Positions 35,489 to 46,210 of a DNA stretch of 64,000 bases are shown piece after piece; position 1 is the stretch's first letter; every line of letters starts with the position of its first letter. Origin of the DNA: Heterodera schachtii. Taxonomy: Eukaryota > Nematoda > Chromadorea > Rhabditida > Heteroderidae. A program made the position numbers and the translations under genes. Where the stretch lies: NCBI GenBank assembly GCA_023374025.1, contig SIJG01000014.1, forward strand, positions 605,077 through 669,076. The letters are read 5' to 3'. Under the pieces are notes generated by a model. It was not told the origin of the DNA. It made no database searches and saw only the letters and a program-made list of their open reading frames with translations.

Positions 35489-36374
35489 AACTGAAAGCGA
35501 AGGGATGCCGAAATTCGGGCCAATGGCCCGCCATTCTCCGGATCAATGATCTCACAATGATTGGCCAACAGCAGCCAAATGAGAAATGCTTATTTGACTT
35601 CTAACATTCGACGATAACACAAATTACTCCCCCCCCCCCCCCCCCCCGAAATTTGATTGATTCACCCGGTAGATTTTTTGGAGCGGGATTTGACTAATTA
35701 TGTCCTTTTCACCGGTTTTATAAACCGATCCGATGCCCCGTCCCTTTCTCTTTGTTCTGTTCTCTCTAATTTAGACCAAATTGGCCATTCCTTCCTTTCC
35801 CTTCCCTTTTAAAATTGCGCAATTCTTGCCCTCTTCTTTTCTCTTACGAAAGACTAAAGACTGACCTTTTTTGGTCGTTTCATAAAATAGCCGCAGAATC
35901 AGATTCTCTTTGCTTAAATTTATTTGTTTTTTAATTCTTATTTCCTTCATTAATTAATTACAAGTACAATGTTTTACTTTGATTGTCCGGTTCAGGAAAC
36001 AAAATTTTGCTTCCCATTTCTGTGCTTATTCTCTCAGAATATTTGTGATTTTCTATAGCTATATTCTTTTCCTATTTGTCCATTCGATTCATTCCTTTAA
36101 AGACCCGGTTAATTCATAAATTTTACCATTTATACAATTTATCTATTAATTTAAATATGTAAATGTTGACTAAAATGTTTAATACAGAATAAAAAAATGA
36201 AACAAAATACATTTGAGAATAGTGAAGGTGTCAAGGCATATGAAGTTGAGAAATGGTTAATCACCACAACAGAGTCAGTCGATGTCATTAAACATTAATT
36301 ATAGAGAAAATGTATGAAAATGCAAATGTGACACATTAAACTAGAGGAGTTAATAATATCCGTGAGATATTTGG
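35489..36374. other. Convergent AT-rich spacer
   Basis: The spacer lies between the ETS stop and the DRAM-like stop. It has a C run at 35,630-35,647, then AT-rich DNA with several AATAAA-like words (for example 36,188). No gene is supported. Confidence 0.55.
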
Positions 36375-37547
36375 TCAAAATAGGAAATATGTTAACTGTC
36401 CATCAATCACATAAAGTTGAATATTAAAGCTGACAATGAGAAAAAAATTAATTTGAAAGAGAGCGATTATGGCGTCGGGGAGAGGTCGAGGATCGAGTGC
36501 CAAATGGGGCTGTTGTCCAAATTGGACACCAACGGCTGGACAAGCATCTGAACAGCGAATTTTCTCAAAGTCCCTCTGGAAAGAGAGCAAGAAGGTCATT
36601 TTGAGCAATGCCAAAGTCCATTCCGCAACGGCGGAGACGCAGTGAAGATTGTAGCCCTGAAGAACACAACAAATAATGTTCAAGCCAGTCACCACGACGT
36701 ACGGGGAGAACTCCGTGTTTCCGATTCCATGGCCTCGGAGTGGGGAGGTCCGGATAATAATGGTGGAAAGTGATGGAAGCCATCAGCCCAAAGGAAAATG
36801 CTAAAGAAAATGAGCACAGTTTAGCAGTGCTTGAGGCAATCAACGAAGGCGAGAAGACTGACCAGTGACGAAACAAAGAGAAGCAGCAATTGCAATCACC
36901 AATCGAATGTAAGCGATTTGAGGGTCGTTGTAAAGCGGACTCATTCTGAGAGTGCACCACGACTGAAGAAGCATGTACATACAGCCGGAGCCGAAGCAGA
37001 GAAGGGCGCCGAACAAATGGATTTGAAAAACAGCAGTCTCTTGAACGTTGGCGACGATGAACATGCCGAGGCCAGCCAACATCCCAACGTAAAATGCCAA
37101 TCGGTTGACCGCTCTCAGTCTCAGATCCGAACTTCGGTTGAGCTCAACAACGAGGCTGTACCTGACAATGAATTGGGCATATTTAATGGCAAATGGGAAT
37201 AAAAAAACCTAAGAATGATGAGAAGCATCGAAAAAAAGGAGCAAATGTTGAGCAACATCGAGAAAATGCACGACTCGGGGCGAAGATCACCAGAGGCAGA
37301 AATGTAAGGGAAGACGGGGTCAACATCACCACGCCAAACGGAGAAAACGTAAGTACAGCCTGAAGGAATAGGAATGGCATTGAAAAAAGTAATGACGACG
37401 GATCAATTTAAGGAATAAAAATACCGAGCATAGTGGCGAAACAAACAGCGAAAAGAATGGGCAAATGACCAGCACCAAGCCTAAAACAAAGAATGAGTGT
37501 CTTTAAAGTCAAATTCAAACCAACTTTTTCCAGTAAAGAAGTCGCAT
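36375..37547 (-). CDS. DRAM/TMEM150-family membrane protein
   Basis: The start at 37547 gives MRLLYWKK, spliced in phase 2 to LGAGHLPILFAVCFATMLG and then CTYVFSVWRGDVDPVFPYIS with ASGDLRPESCIFSMLLNICS. This is the DRAM/Frag1 N-terminus with its first membrane spans. Later exons give RLAFYVGMLAGLGMFIVANV, QIHLFGALLCFGSGCMYMLL, AYIRLVIAIAASLCFVT, HHYYPDLPTPRPWNRK and GYNLHCVSAVAEWTLALL followed by RDFEKI. Six spans and the AEW...RDF block match vertebrate DRAM1/2, lysosomal or ER proteins that promote autophagy. Splice sites checked include GTACGT...TTCAG between KHGVLP and GYNLHC. The C-terminus is uncertain. The frame through RDFEKI runs to a stop at 36375, but another frame from the same place gives a more protein-like end stopping near 36,468. 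The role here is inferred from the family. Confidence 0.8.
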
Positions 37548-37758
37548 TTTTGTATTTTTAGCTGTTGGGTCCAAGAAATAAAGAAAGAGACTAAGATTCC
37601 CCTAAAAGAAAAGATTATTAGAGCGAGGGTTTTTAGTTAAACTATTTTCTGCAATCTTATTTTGATAACTTGATTTCTAGAAACTCAAAAAATTTGATTT
37701 TTGTGGATTTCTATGGCAAAAAGTCTATAAGAAAAAAAATTTTTTAATTGTTTTCAAT

Positions 37759-38060
37759 AGAGACCGGACGGGACCGGGATCCCGCCGGGATTTTGCCGGG
37801 ACTCCCGGTCCCGGGTTTTTTGGACAAACCACCGGGACCGGGAGTCCCGTTTAAAACGAGAGTCCCGGGTCCCGTCCCGGTCCATTTTCCAAGTCCCGGT
37901 CCCGGCCATTTGGACCGGGACTAACAGGACTAAATTTCATCAGTGAAACTGCACCAAATTTGAAAAAAGTTATAATTTTTTTGGCGAAATGTCTTTTATT
38001 TAAAATTTTGAAGATGGAATTTGTGATTTTTTACGATTTAAATTCAAAATTCCGGTCTCT
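37759..38060. mobile_element. Short CCCGG-rich inverted-repeat element
   Basis: A 302-bp element is bounded by the perfect 9-bp inverted ends AGAGACCGG and CCGGTCTCT. Its left half is packed with GGGACCGGGA and GTCCCGG words in both orientations, so it can fold extensively; the right half is AT-rich. A longer relative with the same kind of ends lies at 40,590-42,977. No coding frame. The class is unassigned. Confidence 0.65.
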
Positions 38061-38238
38061 AATCATTTTCTGTGTTCTTTAAAAACTTTTCGCCCTCCCC
38101 ATTTATTTTACTTTTCCTGTTAAATTCCCCTCCCGCTTCTTTCTTTCTTTTGATTTGTGTACTTTTGTTAACAGACCGACCGTTCATTCATTCATTTTCT
38201 CCTTTTGTTTGCTTTTTCCTTCTTTTTCACCTCATTAA

Positions 38239-38743
38239 ATCTTTTTTTGGTAATACTGGAGAATCTGGGCTCCACCCAAAATTTTTTTTCTTTCTGTTTG
38301 AAAAGACTAATCTTGGGGTTTTCGGAGCTTCTGATCACGAATATGATATCAGATTTGCAAAAATCATTGATTTTTTATCACGATTTCGAAAATTTTAATT
38401 TTTCGAAATTTTGATCAACATGATCAAATGCTGCACTTTTTCTAATGAAGCAACCATATATGAGCAGCACTTTTTATTAGCCAATGAGATTATTATAGAA
38501 CAATCACACAAAACATATACAACACTTATTACACTATCAATAATCAATTTTTTAGGAGCATTTGACCATATTCACACAATTTCGAAAATCTATGATTTTC
38601 AAAATCAATGATAGAATCAATGATTTTTGCAAATCTGATATCATATTCGTGATCAGAAGCCCCGAAAACCTCGGGTTAATCTTTTTATAACAAAAACAAA
38701 ACAAAAAAAATTTTTGGGTGGAGCCCAGATTCTCCAGTATTAC
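38239..38743. mobile_element. Non-autonomous inverted-repeat element (MITE)
   Basis: The left arm starts GGTAATACTGGAGAATCTGG near 38,239 and is mirrored by the right arm ending at about 38,743. The arms are roughly 130 bp and share GGAGCTTCTGATCACGAATA and its near-exact complement. Flanks read CTTTTTTT on both sides if the right end is taken after GTATTAC, an 8-bp duplication, although the T run makes it ambiguous. The interior has no frame. It ends about 50 bp before the GPDH start codon. Confidence 0.7.
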
Positions 38744-38793
38744 CTTTTTTTCAGTTTCATTAAATTCAATATTTGAGTTATCTTAATTTTAAA

Positions 38794-40383
38794 ATGACGA
38801 AGAAACAAGTCACCATCGTTGGTTCTGGAAATTGGGCCACGGCAATTGCTCGAATTGTGGGCAAAACAGTGAAAATGCATAACTCAGAATTTGATGATTC
38901 GGCGGTCAAAATGTGGGTCTTTGAAGAGGTGAAAACACCCAAAACGAAATATTCTTTTTTTGTTTTGTTTCGTTTAGGTGTTTGAAGGACGGAACCTTAG
39001 CGAAATTATCAACGAGAAACACGAAAATGTGAAATATTTGCCCGGAAAGGTTCCGAAACTTTGAATTTGTCATTGTCTTTCCAACTTTTATTGGAATTCA
39101 GAAACTGCCCACTAATGTTATCGCTGTCACTGATGTTGTCGAGGCTTCAAAAAATGCGGATGTTCTCATTTTCGTCATGCCTCACCAACACTTGCACAAA
39201 GTTTGCGAGCAACTCAAAGGGAACATCAAAAAGAGCGCAATCGCAATTTCGCTGATTAAGGTGAAAAAGATTAAATAAGCAATGATTAAATAAGCAATGA
39301 TTTATTGTGATAAAATATTTTTAGGGCTTGGCCACTTTTCACGAAAAAGACATTGGGCTGCGACTGATCTCTAATGAAATCTCTACCTCTCTTGGCATTG
39401 ACACGGCCGTGCTAATGGGTGCTAATCTCGCAAATGAAGTGGCAGAAGACCACGTGAATTCATTCCTCCTTTGTTTTTATAATCATTTATTTTTTTAGTT
39501 CTGTGAAGCAACTATTGGTAAACATTTGATTCTTGTTGGTAAAATTCATTTTATTTATTTGCTTGTAGGAACCAAAAACCCACAGCATGGAAACGAGTTG
39601 AAGAAGTTGTTCCACACCGACAACTTTCGAATAAATGTGGTCGAAGACGCGGCAACGGTAAATGAATTGCTCTTTTTTTAATGGAAATGCCTTTTTAGGT
39701 TGAATTGTGCGGTGCTCTCAAAAACATCGTGGCATGCGGCGCCGGATTCTCAGTTGGGCTCGGTTATGGCGACAACACAATGGTTAGGGGTGAAGGAGAA
39801 ACTGAGCGAATCATTTTTAACCTTTCAACAGGCGGCCATCATCCGAATCGGTCTCATGGACATGATAAAATGCATCGAACTGTTCTATCCCGGCGCCAAC
39901 CCGAAGACCTTTTTCGAGTCGTGCGGATTCGCTGATCTTTTGACCACGTGTATGGGCGGACGGAACCGAAGAGTGTGCGAGGCATTCGTCAAATCGAACA
40001 GGGTATGCGAATAATCCGTCAAAATAAGAATTTATTTGTTTCTTTTAGCCTTTGGCAGAGGTGGAGAAGGAATTGCTGAATGGACAGAGTGCGCAGGGGC
40101 CATTGACAGCGAAAGAAGTGTTCGAAGTGCTGCAAGCGAAGAATCTGACCAAAGAGTGAGTCGAACAAATGTGTAAATACGAGTGATAAACGGCGCTCGT
40201 TTAATTTGGTTACACTGTTTCTCCCCAAAAAAAAAAAATTGGAAATGATACGGGGAGAACGAACTCCCATTTAATTTGCTTTATTTAATTTACTTATCCT
40301 TCAGGTTTCCGTTCTTTGTGGCGATTCACAAAGTTTGCAGCGGTGAGACGCCGGCCAAGAATTTCCTCGACCTTATTCGTTAA
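38794..40383 (+). CDS. gpdh: Cytosolic NAD-dependent glycerol-3-phosphate dehydrogenase
   Basis: Eight or so exons encode a standard-length enzyme (about 350 aa). It interconverts dihydroxyacetone phosphate and glycerol-3-phosphate, linking glycolysis to lipid and glycerol synthesis. The dinucleotide-binding loop is [18 protein letters not shown] near residue 6-23. Other family blocks are [47 protein letters not shown] (catalytic-site lysine), [32 protein letters not shown] (second active-site lysine), [34 protein letters not shown] and the C-terminal [13 protein letters not shown]. No key residue is missing. In C. elegans the paralogues respond to osmotic stress. Which paralogue this is cannot be decided, and no promoter element is evident. 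The MITE just upstream leaves very little 5' flank. Confidence 0.95.
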
Positions 40384-40878
40384 TTTATTAGAAGGCCTTA
40401 AGACTTTGTTTTAACGAAAATATTAATAGGAACAAATCTATTTCATTAAATGTATTGTTTTATTCATTAAAAAGGACATTTAGCTTCTCGTCCTTGCTAT
40501 AAAGACTTGCTATTGATTGTCATCATGGGTTTTTCAATTGTTCTTGATTATATTCAGGGATGCCATATTTCTTATTGATATTGTTAATTAGAGCCCGGAA
40601 TTTTGAAAATGCCGGGACCGGGCTCGGAAAATTGCTTAATATGAATGTAAAAATCTATAAAAAAAAATTCCCACCGGCCCATAAAAATCCTTGTCCTAAA
40701 AATTGAGTCAAAATAGCAAAATTTTGTCATTTTTTTTTGGTGTAAATCTGTTAACAAAACACACACAAATTTTCAAAATTTCCCCGTCGGTGCCTATCGG
40801 CACCGCCGGACCCCCCCCCCCCCCCCTTAACCCAATTGTTTTGAGAAAAAACGGGAGTCCCGGGATCGGGATCGACCC

Positions 40879-42901
40879 ATTTCCCTATGGCCGTTTCCCT
40901 ATGAGCCATTTCCCTATGGGCCATTTCCCTATGGCCGTTTCCCTATGGCCGGTTCCCTATTCACGTATTTGGGCCATTTCCCTACCTAGCAAAAACTTTT
41001 CTAAGATTTTCGGCGAAAAAAGGGTATTAATGCACTTGACCCGACATAATTTTTTTTTGTCTAAATTCATGTAAAATAGCTTCCGGGGGTTTATAGCATC
41101 GCTGATTAAAAATCTGGCGTTAATTTCAACTAATTCCGTACACCAGAACCCGAAATCGAACTTTTTGTCGAACATCGAAAATTTTTCAAAATCCTATTCT
41201 AAAAAAGTTCAACAAGATTCAATAGTGAAAAAGCAACGAAAATCAATGCTCGCATGGATACAATTCTGTGACTTGAGACCAAAAATTAAAAAAGACAGAG
41301 TCAAAGTCTCCAAACTGTTTTCGCCACAAATGTTCCGTTTGTTGTTCTTCGACTTCTATTCAGCGTTGTAAAACCGATTTTGAAAAATTTTCGATGTTCG
41401 ACAAAAAGTTCGATTTCGAGTTAAGGTGTACGGAATTAGTTAAAATGAACGCCAGATTCTTAACCAGCGATGCTGAAAACCCCCGGAAGCTATTTTACAT
41501 GAATTAGACAAAAAAAAATTTATGTCGGGTAAAGTGCATTAGTACCGAAAAAAGGGGATTTTCAACATTTGATGTTTCTCATGCATTACAAGACAATAAA
41601 TTTATGTTTAATGTTGTAGAGAAGAAAATAGAAATACTTCTAACAAAAAAAGAACCGTACAAAGCTTCAAAACAATGATCATTAGGGCTGCGACTTTTAG
41701 TGACCAAAAATCTCGAAATAGTTAACTAAAATAGTGAGTAAAAATGCCGAAATAGTGACAAAATAGTGACAAAAAGTCCAAAATAGTGACGAATAGTGAC
41801 ATAATTTTCAGCCAAAAATTGAGCAAAAATAATTTTTTATTTACTGAATGCAGTTGCAAATGATGTAAATTTCCTTTCTAATATTTTCTTGGCAAATATT
41901 GACATTTTTTAAACCAAAAATTTTGTCAAGAAAAAAATTTGGGGGAAAAATTTTTATGAAAATTTTCCAATTCTTAGTGGTATTTTTTGAAAAAAAATTT
42001 TAGGTCGATTCTTAGGGGTGCATTTTTTTGAAATTTTTTTGGTCGATTCTTAGGGGTGTATTTTTTGGTTTTATTGCATTTTTGTTAAGGAATTTTCCAA
42101 AAAATGCAGAAATAGTGAAAAAATAGTGACAAAACGCCAAAATAGTGATTTTTAACTATTTTAGTGACGAAGTAGCCAAAATAGTGATTTCTAGTGACCG
42201 ATAGTGACATCAGAATCGAAAATTTTTAATGCAGAAATGCGTTTTTTGAGCTCCTTTCTTCAAATCAATTGAGCAAAAAATTTAGTTAAAACCTAAAAGT
42301 CGCAGCCCTAATGATCATTCATCATTTTTCACAAGTAAAAAATTTAAGTATTTTGTCTATTTTACCAGCTTTATCCGGTCCCCGGATTCTTAAATTTGAT
42401 CGAGAATCTTTTTACAGAATGTTGGTCCAAAAATGTGAAGTTCGAAAATTTGAATTTTCGACTTTTTGTTCGAATTCGGGTCCGAGATTTGGATTGGCCG
42501 AAATGGAGGCCGGGTTGTGTGATCTTTGACACCGAAAAGCCCCTAAAACATGTTTTCATGACTTTTGAAAACAAAACAAAAAAATGTTCTTCAAAAAAGG
42601 GGGGACCAGCCCTACTATTACTCCTATTTTTGGGTAGGTTCAAAATCCGAAAAATTCAGAGATTTGACACTTCTAACTTTTTTTAAAACGATCGAATCCT
42701 GACAAATTTGGTATCATCCGAAAGCTCTCGATGAGCTAAGTCTAAAAAGCAGTGAATAAATTTTCTTTGGTTTTTTAATTTCACTGTCTATTAATATTCA
42801 TACTTTTGGTAAGGAAATGGCCCAAATACGTGAATAGGGAACCGGCCATATGGAAACGGCTCATAGGGAAATGGCCCATAGGGAAACGGCCATAGGGAAT
42901 T
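40879..42901. mobile_element. Foldback element with CCCTATGG tandem-repeat ends
   Basis: The left end repeats a 15-16-bp unit (TTTCCCTATGGCCG) about six times at 40,879-40,965, ending TTCACGTATTTGGGCCATTT. The right end (42,815-42,901) carries the mirror image. Inside lie a hairpin of about 520 bp (41,027-41,547; arms share GACATAATTTTTTTTTGTC and CCGGAAGCTATTTTACATGA in opposite orientation) and a separate hAT-like MITE. No transposase is seen. The target duplication is not clear (GACCC on both sides at best). Confidence 0.7.
41683..42310. mobile_element. hAT-like MITE
   Basis: The element is bounded by TAGGGCTGCGACTTTTAG and its inverse, and flanked by a perfect 8-bp duplication, ATGATCAT (41675-41682 and 42311-42318). 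Termini beginning TAGGG with 8-bp duplications are typical of the hAT superfamily. The interior contains many AATAGTGAC repeats pointing inward from both sides. It sits inside the CCCTATGG foldback element, so it inserted later. Confidence 0.85.
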
Positions 42902-43179
42902 GACCCCAACCCCCCGGGATCCCGTCCCGGTCGATTTTCCAAGTCCCGGTCCCGGCCATTTCAAAATTTCGGTCTCTACTTTTCATTGCAAGTTACTTTG
43001 AAAAAAGTCCGAGGGTTGGAGAGTTTTGAATATTTTGATCAATTTCTTAACAGATTTGTCCAAAAAATGACCAAGCTGTTTTTTTAAAGTTATTTTTAAA
43101 TAAAGGCTGGTCCGGTGGTTCGACACGCACCGCCGGGAAAATTTTCATAATTTTTGAATGAAATTTGCAATGAAGATGG

Positions 43180-44155
43180 GGTAAATATTGATCATAGGCC
43201 CCAAACTCAAAAATGCTTTAAAACGGTCAGAATCGATGTAAAAAGGTTCGAAATGGGTTGGAAAAATAGAATTAGGGGCGCGCTTGCCCTTTTTCAGGAT
43301 GAAAAGTGCCGAAAATGGAGTGCCAAACTCAGCTGGGACTCAAGTGGCCATGCTATATAAAGCACTCAAAAGACATTATAAATAATTTTTCTAGAGTAAT
43401 TTGCAGCGCTGATCACGAATCTGACCTTTATTTTGGAAAATTCCGAACCCCGAACCCTAATTCGAACAAAATTTATAAATTAAATGAAAAACAAATTTTT
43501 AGGGGTTTTCGAGGTTGCTGAACACGGTTATGAACATTTTCGCAAAAGGGAGCATGCGAAGACGGAGCAAGTAGTGGGGCGAGACGGAGGGCGGAGGAAG
43601 ACGTCTGACGAGCGCCACAGGCGGTTGACTGCGGGGGCCCGAAGGGCCCCCGCCAATCAGTCAACCGCCTGCGGGTCACGCGCGGACTTCTTCCGTAGCC
43701 CGTAGTCTCGCCCCACCTACTGGCCGCCGTAGTCGAGTGTGCGGCGGTTTTTTAGCGCAATAAGCTAAATTTAATCTTTTATATTTGACGTTCTTTTACC
43801 ATTTTCTGACTGCTGGTTTAAAAATAGTTTTAACAATTTTGAGGATCTATTAAATAGTCGGTTCGACTTCATAATTAGGGTTCGGGGTTCGGAATTTTGC
43901 AAAAGAAAGGTCATATTCGTGATCAGCGCTGCAAATTACCCTAGAAAAATTATTTATAATGTCTTTTGAGTGCTTTATATAGCATGGCCACTTGAGTCCC
44001 AGCTGAGTTTGGCACTCCATTTTCGGCACTTTTCATCCTGAAAAAGGGCAAGCGCGCCCCTAATTCTATTTTTCCAACCCATTTCGAACCTTTTTACATC
44101 GATTCTGACCGTTTTTAAGCATTTTTGAGTTTGGGGCCTATGATCAATATTTTCC
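43180..44155. mobile_element. hAT-like foldback element 1 with palindromic core
   Basis: An 8-bp duplication, GAAGATGG (43172-43179 and 44156-44163), flanks ends beginning GGTAAATATTGATCATAGG. Arms of about 286 bp (43,180-43,465 and 43,870-44,155) are near-exact inverted copies, sharing for instance GGGGCGCGCTTGCCC and CTCAGCTGGGACTCAAGTGG. Between them lies the 227-bp GC-rich hairpin core (43539-43765). No transposase frame. Confidence 0.85.
43539..43765 (+). repeat. 227-bp GC-rich hairpin core, copy 1
   Basis: An imperfect palindrome centred near 43,645 around GGGGGCCCGAAGGGCCCCC. The inner stem pairs CAGGCGGTTGACTG with CAGTCAACCGCCTG, and the outer stem pairs GTGGGGCGAGAC with GTCTCGCCCCAC. 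It ends GCGGTTTTTTAGCGCAATAA. It is 226/227 identical to copy 2 at 44,562, in the same orientation, although the surrounding arms differ. Its base composition is far more GC-rich than its host element. Function unknown. Confidence 0.9.
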
Positions 44156-44205
44156 GAAGATGGCTTTACTTAAATAAATATTTGATGGCATTTACATATT
44201 TTACC

Positions 44206-45136
44206 GGTAAATGTTTATCTGAGCTCCCAGACTCAAAAACACCCAAAACCACTTTTATAGGTTTTCTTATGCGCTGAAAACGATAGAAAAATCAAAATTT
44301 TGGCGCGCTCTCAACTTTAAGCCGGTTTTTGAACCGGTTTAAAACTCGAAAAATTGAGGAAAAAGGAGGCCTCCTGACCCTTTGAAACGGCCAAATTCTC
44401 ACAATTTTGGTATCATTCGAAAGCTCTTGACGAGCTAAGTCTATAAATCAAGGAATTAAGTCAAACCGATGCCATCGGAGCAGTGGAAAACTGAGTCCCA
44501 ATGAAAATCGACACTTCAGTACCGAAAAATAATAAACGGGAAATAACAATTTAAAGCAAAATTCGCAAAAGGGAGCATGCGAAGACGGAGCAAGTAGTGG
44601 GGCGAGACGGAGGGCGGAGGAAGACGTCTGACGAGCGCCACAGGCGGTTGACTGCGGGGGCCCGAAGGGCCCCCGCCAATCAGTCAACCGCCTGCGGATC
44701 ACGCGCGGACTTCTTCCGTAGCCCGTAGTCTCGCCCCACCTACTGGCCGCCGTAGTCGAGTGTGCGGCGGTTTTTTAGCGCAATAAGCAAAAAAAAAAAT
44801 TTTTTTTAATTGTAGTTGCGCCAAATTTTCATTGATTTTGTACCGTTCAAAAACTTATCATTGTCTGATGGCGTCCGTTTAACTCCATTCCCTGAATTTT
44901 AGACTAAGCTCGTCAAGAGCTTTCGAATGATACCAAATTTGTGCGAATTTGACCTTTTAAAAGGTCAGGAGGCCTCCTTTTTCCTCAATTTTTCGAGTTT
45001 TAAACCGGTTCAAAAACCGGCTTAAAGTTGAGAGCGCGCCAAAATTTTCATTTTTCTATCGTTTTCAGCGCATAAGAAAACCTATAAAAGTGGTTTTGGG
45101 TGTTTTTGAGTCTGGGAGCTCAGATAAACATTTTCC
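44206..45136. mobile_element. hAT-like foldback element 2 with the same core
   Basis: An 8-bp duplication, ATTTTACC (44198-44205 and 45137-45144), flanks ends beginning GGTAAATGTTTATCTGAG. Arms of about 270 bp (44,206-44,476 and 44,867-45,136) are inverted copies, sharing GAGGCCTCCT, GCGCGCTCTCAACTTTAAGC and CGAAAGCTCTTGACGAGCTA. Only the outer 40 bp resemble element 1. The core at 44562-44788 is almost identical to that of element 1. The element ends ten bases before the tetraspanin ATG. Confidence 0.85.
44562..44788 (+). repeat. 227-bp GC-rich hairpin core, copy 2
   Basis: Same length and orientation as copy 1. I found a single mismatch (GCGGATCACG here, GCGGGTCACG there). It is flanked by AGCAAAA on both sides, a possible short target duplication of the core itself, but a poly-A run on the right makes this uncertain. 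Confidence 0.9.
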
Positions 45137-45146
45137 ATTTTACCAG

Positions 45147-46210
45147 ATGCTTTTCAGTAATCTCTTAAGCGTTCGACTGCACAATTACCTTTTTTACACT
45201 TCAAATGCAGTTTTCTGGGTTCGTTTTATATATGTTTGGTTTGGTTTATTAATGTCTAATTATTCTTAATTACATAGAGTTGCGGTTGGGGCGCATTGGC
45301 CGTTGGAATTTGGCTTTACACGCAGAAAAATGTCTACTCAGTATTGGCGCCAACGAGTTATTCGGTTAGTGCCGAATCAATGTATTTTATTTGGAAAATT
45401 CATTGGTTTGGATATTTCTGTTGGTTTGAAATTACTCAATGGTTTTAGGCGATGTCAGCGGCTGGTCTTTGTGTGTCAATTGGTGCTATGGTTCGTTTAA
45501 TTTTCATATGATTAGTGATGGCACTTTGTTAGATTCTGATCATTTCGTTCATTGGTTGTGCAAGTGTTTGGTTGCGGTCAAAGTGTCTTATGATTTCTGT
45601 AAGTCAAAATGTACACTTTCGCATTTCCTTCCTTTCGCCTTCAGTTCTTCTGCTTCGTCTCTCTTTTGTTTCTGATCCAATGCATGACTGGCATTATGGG
45701 CTTCATGTACGAAGATATCGTCAGAGAGCGTGCAAAAATGGCACTACGACTCACTATTAATGCCACTTACAATAGCGACAATTCGAGGGCAATTCTCTTG
45801 TGGGAAACATGGAATAAAATGCAAATTGACGTATGTTCATTAAAAAAATAATTTTGTTTTTGTGAGCCGATAATTTCCCAACATTCACTAATTGCAGTTA
45901 AATTTAGCTGAAATGCTGCGGAGTCGACAGTTACGCCGATTGGTTTTTCTTCCCACGTTGGAAGGGCCGTCGATTTGTGCCGGACAGCTGTTGTTTGCCC
46001 TCTAAATTCAATGCCACTATGCCAAATTCGATGCTCAACTGTGGCAAAATTGCGCATTCCTTTACGCTTTGGCACCCGCGCGGATGTGCCGAACCTTTCA
46101 CCGATTGGCTTCTCCAACACCTTCGCATTGTTCGAATGATTGCACTGCTTTTTGGCTTCATTGAGGTCATTCATTACGCACTAATGGCAGACAACTTTTT
46201 CAAAAATTAA
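45147..46210 (+). CDS. Tetraspanin
   Basis: Exons 45147-45218, 45278-45364, 45449-45490, one from about 45,532 to 45,597, and two more join in phase to the stop at 46210. Span 1 is HNYLFYTSNAVFW plus SCGWGALAVGIWLY. Span 2 is AMSAAGLCVSIGAM plus ILIISFIGCASVWLRSK. Span 3 is FFCFVSLLFLIQCMTGIMGF. The large extracellular loop holds the hallmark CCG (LKCCGVDSYADWFFFPR), then PDSCCLPS, LNCGK and RGCAEPF. A final span is IVRMIALLFGFIEVIHYALM. Six loop cysteines pair as usual for this family. Tetraspanins organise membrane microdomains; the partner here is unknown. The start is fixed by frame and by the lack of any other upstream exon; it lies just after a transposon. Confidence 0.88.

Larger units (their letters stand above)
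40590..42977. mobile_element. CCCGG-rich element carrying nested insertions
   Basis: The left edge (AGAGCCCGGAATTTTGAAA) and the right edge (complement AGAGACCGAAATTTTGAAA) are inverted copies, and both sides carry GGGACCGGG-type words as in the 302-bp element at 37,759. It is interrupted from 40,879 to 42,901 by another element. It is read as one old copy split by a later insertion. No coding capacity. Confidence 0.55.

Noticed and set aside
40879..40965. CCCTATGG repeats considered as a CRISPR-like array
   Set aside because: The units are adjacent without spacers, and an inverted copy lies 2 kb away, which fits a transposon end.
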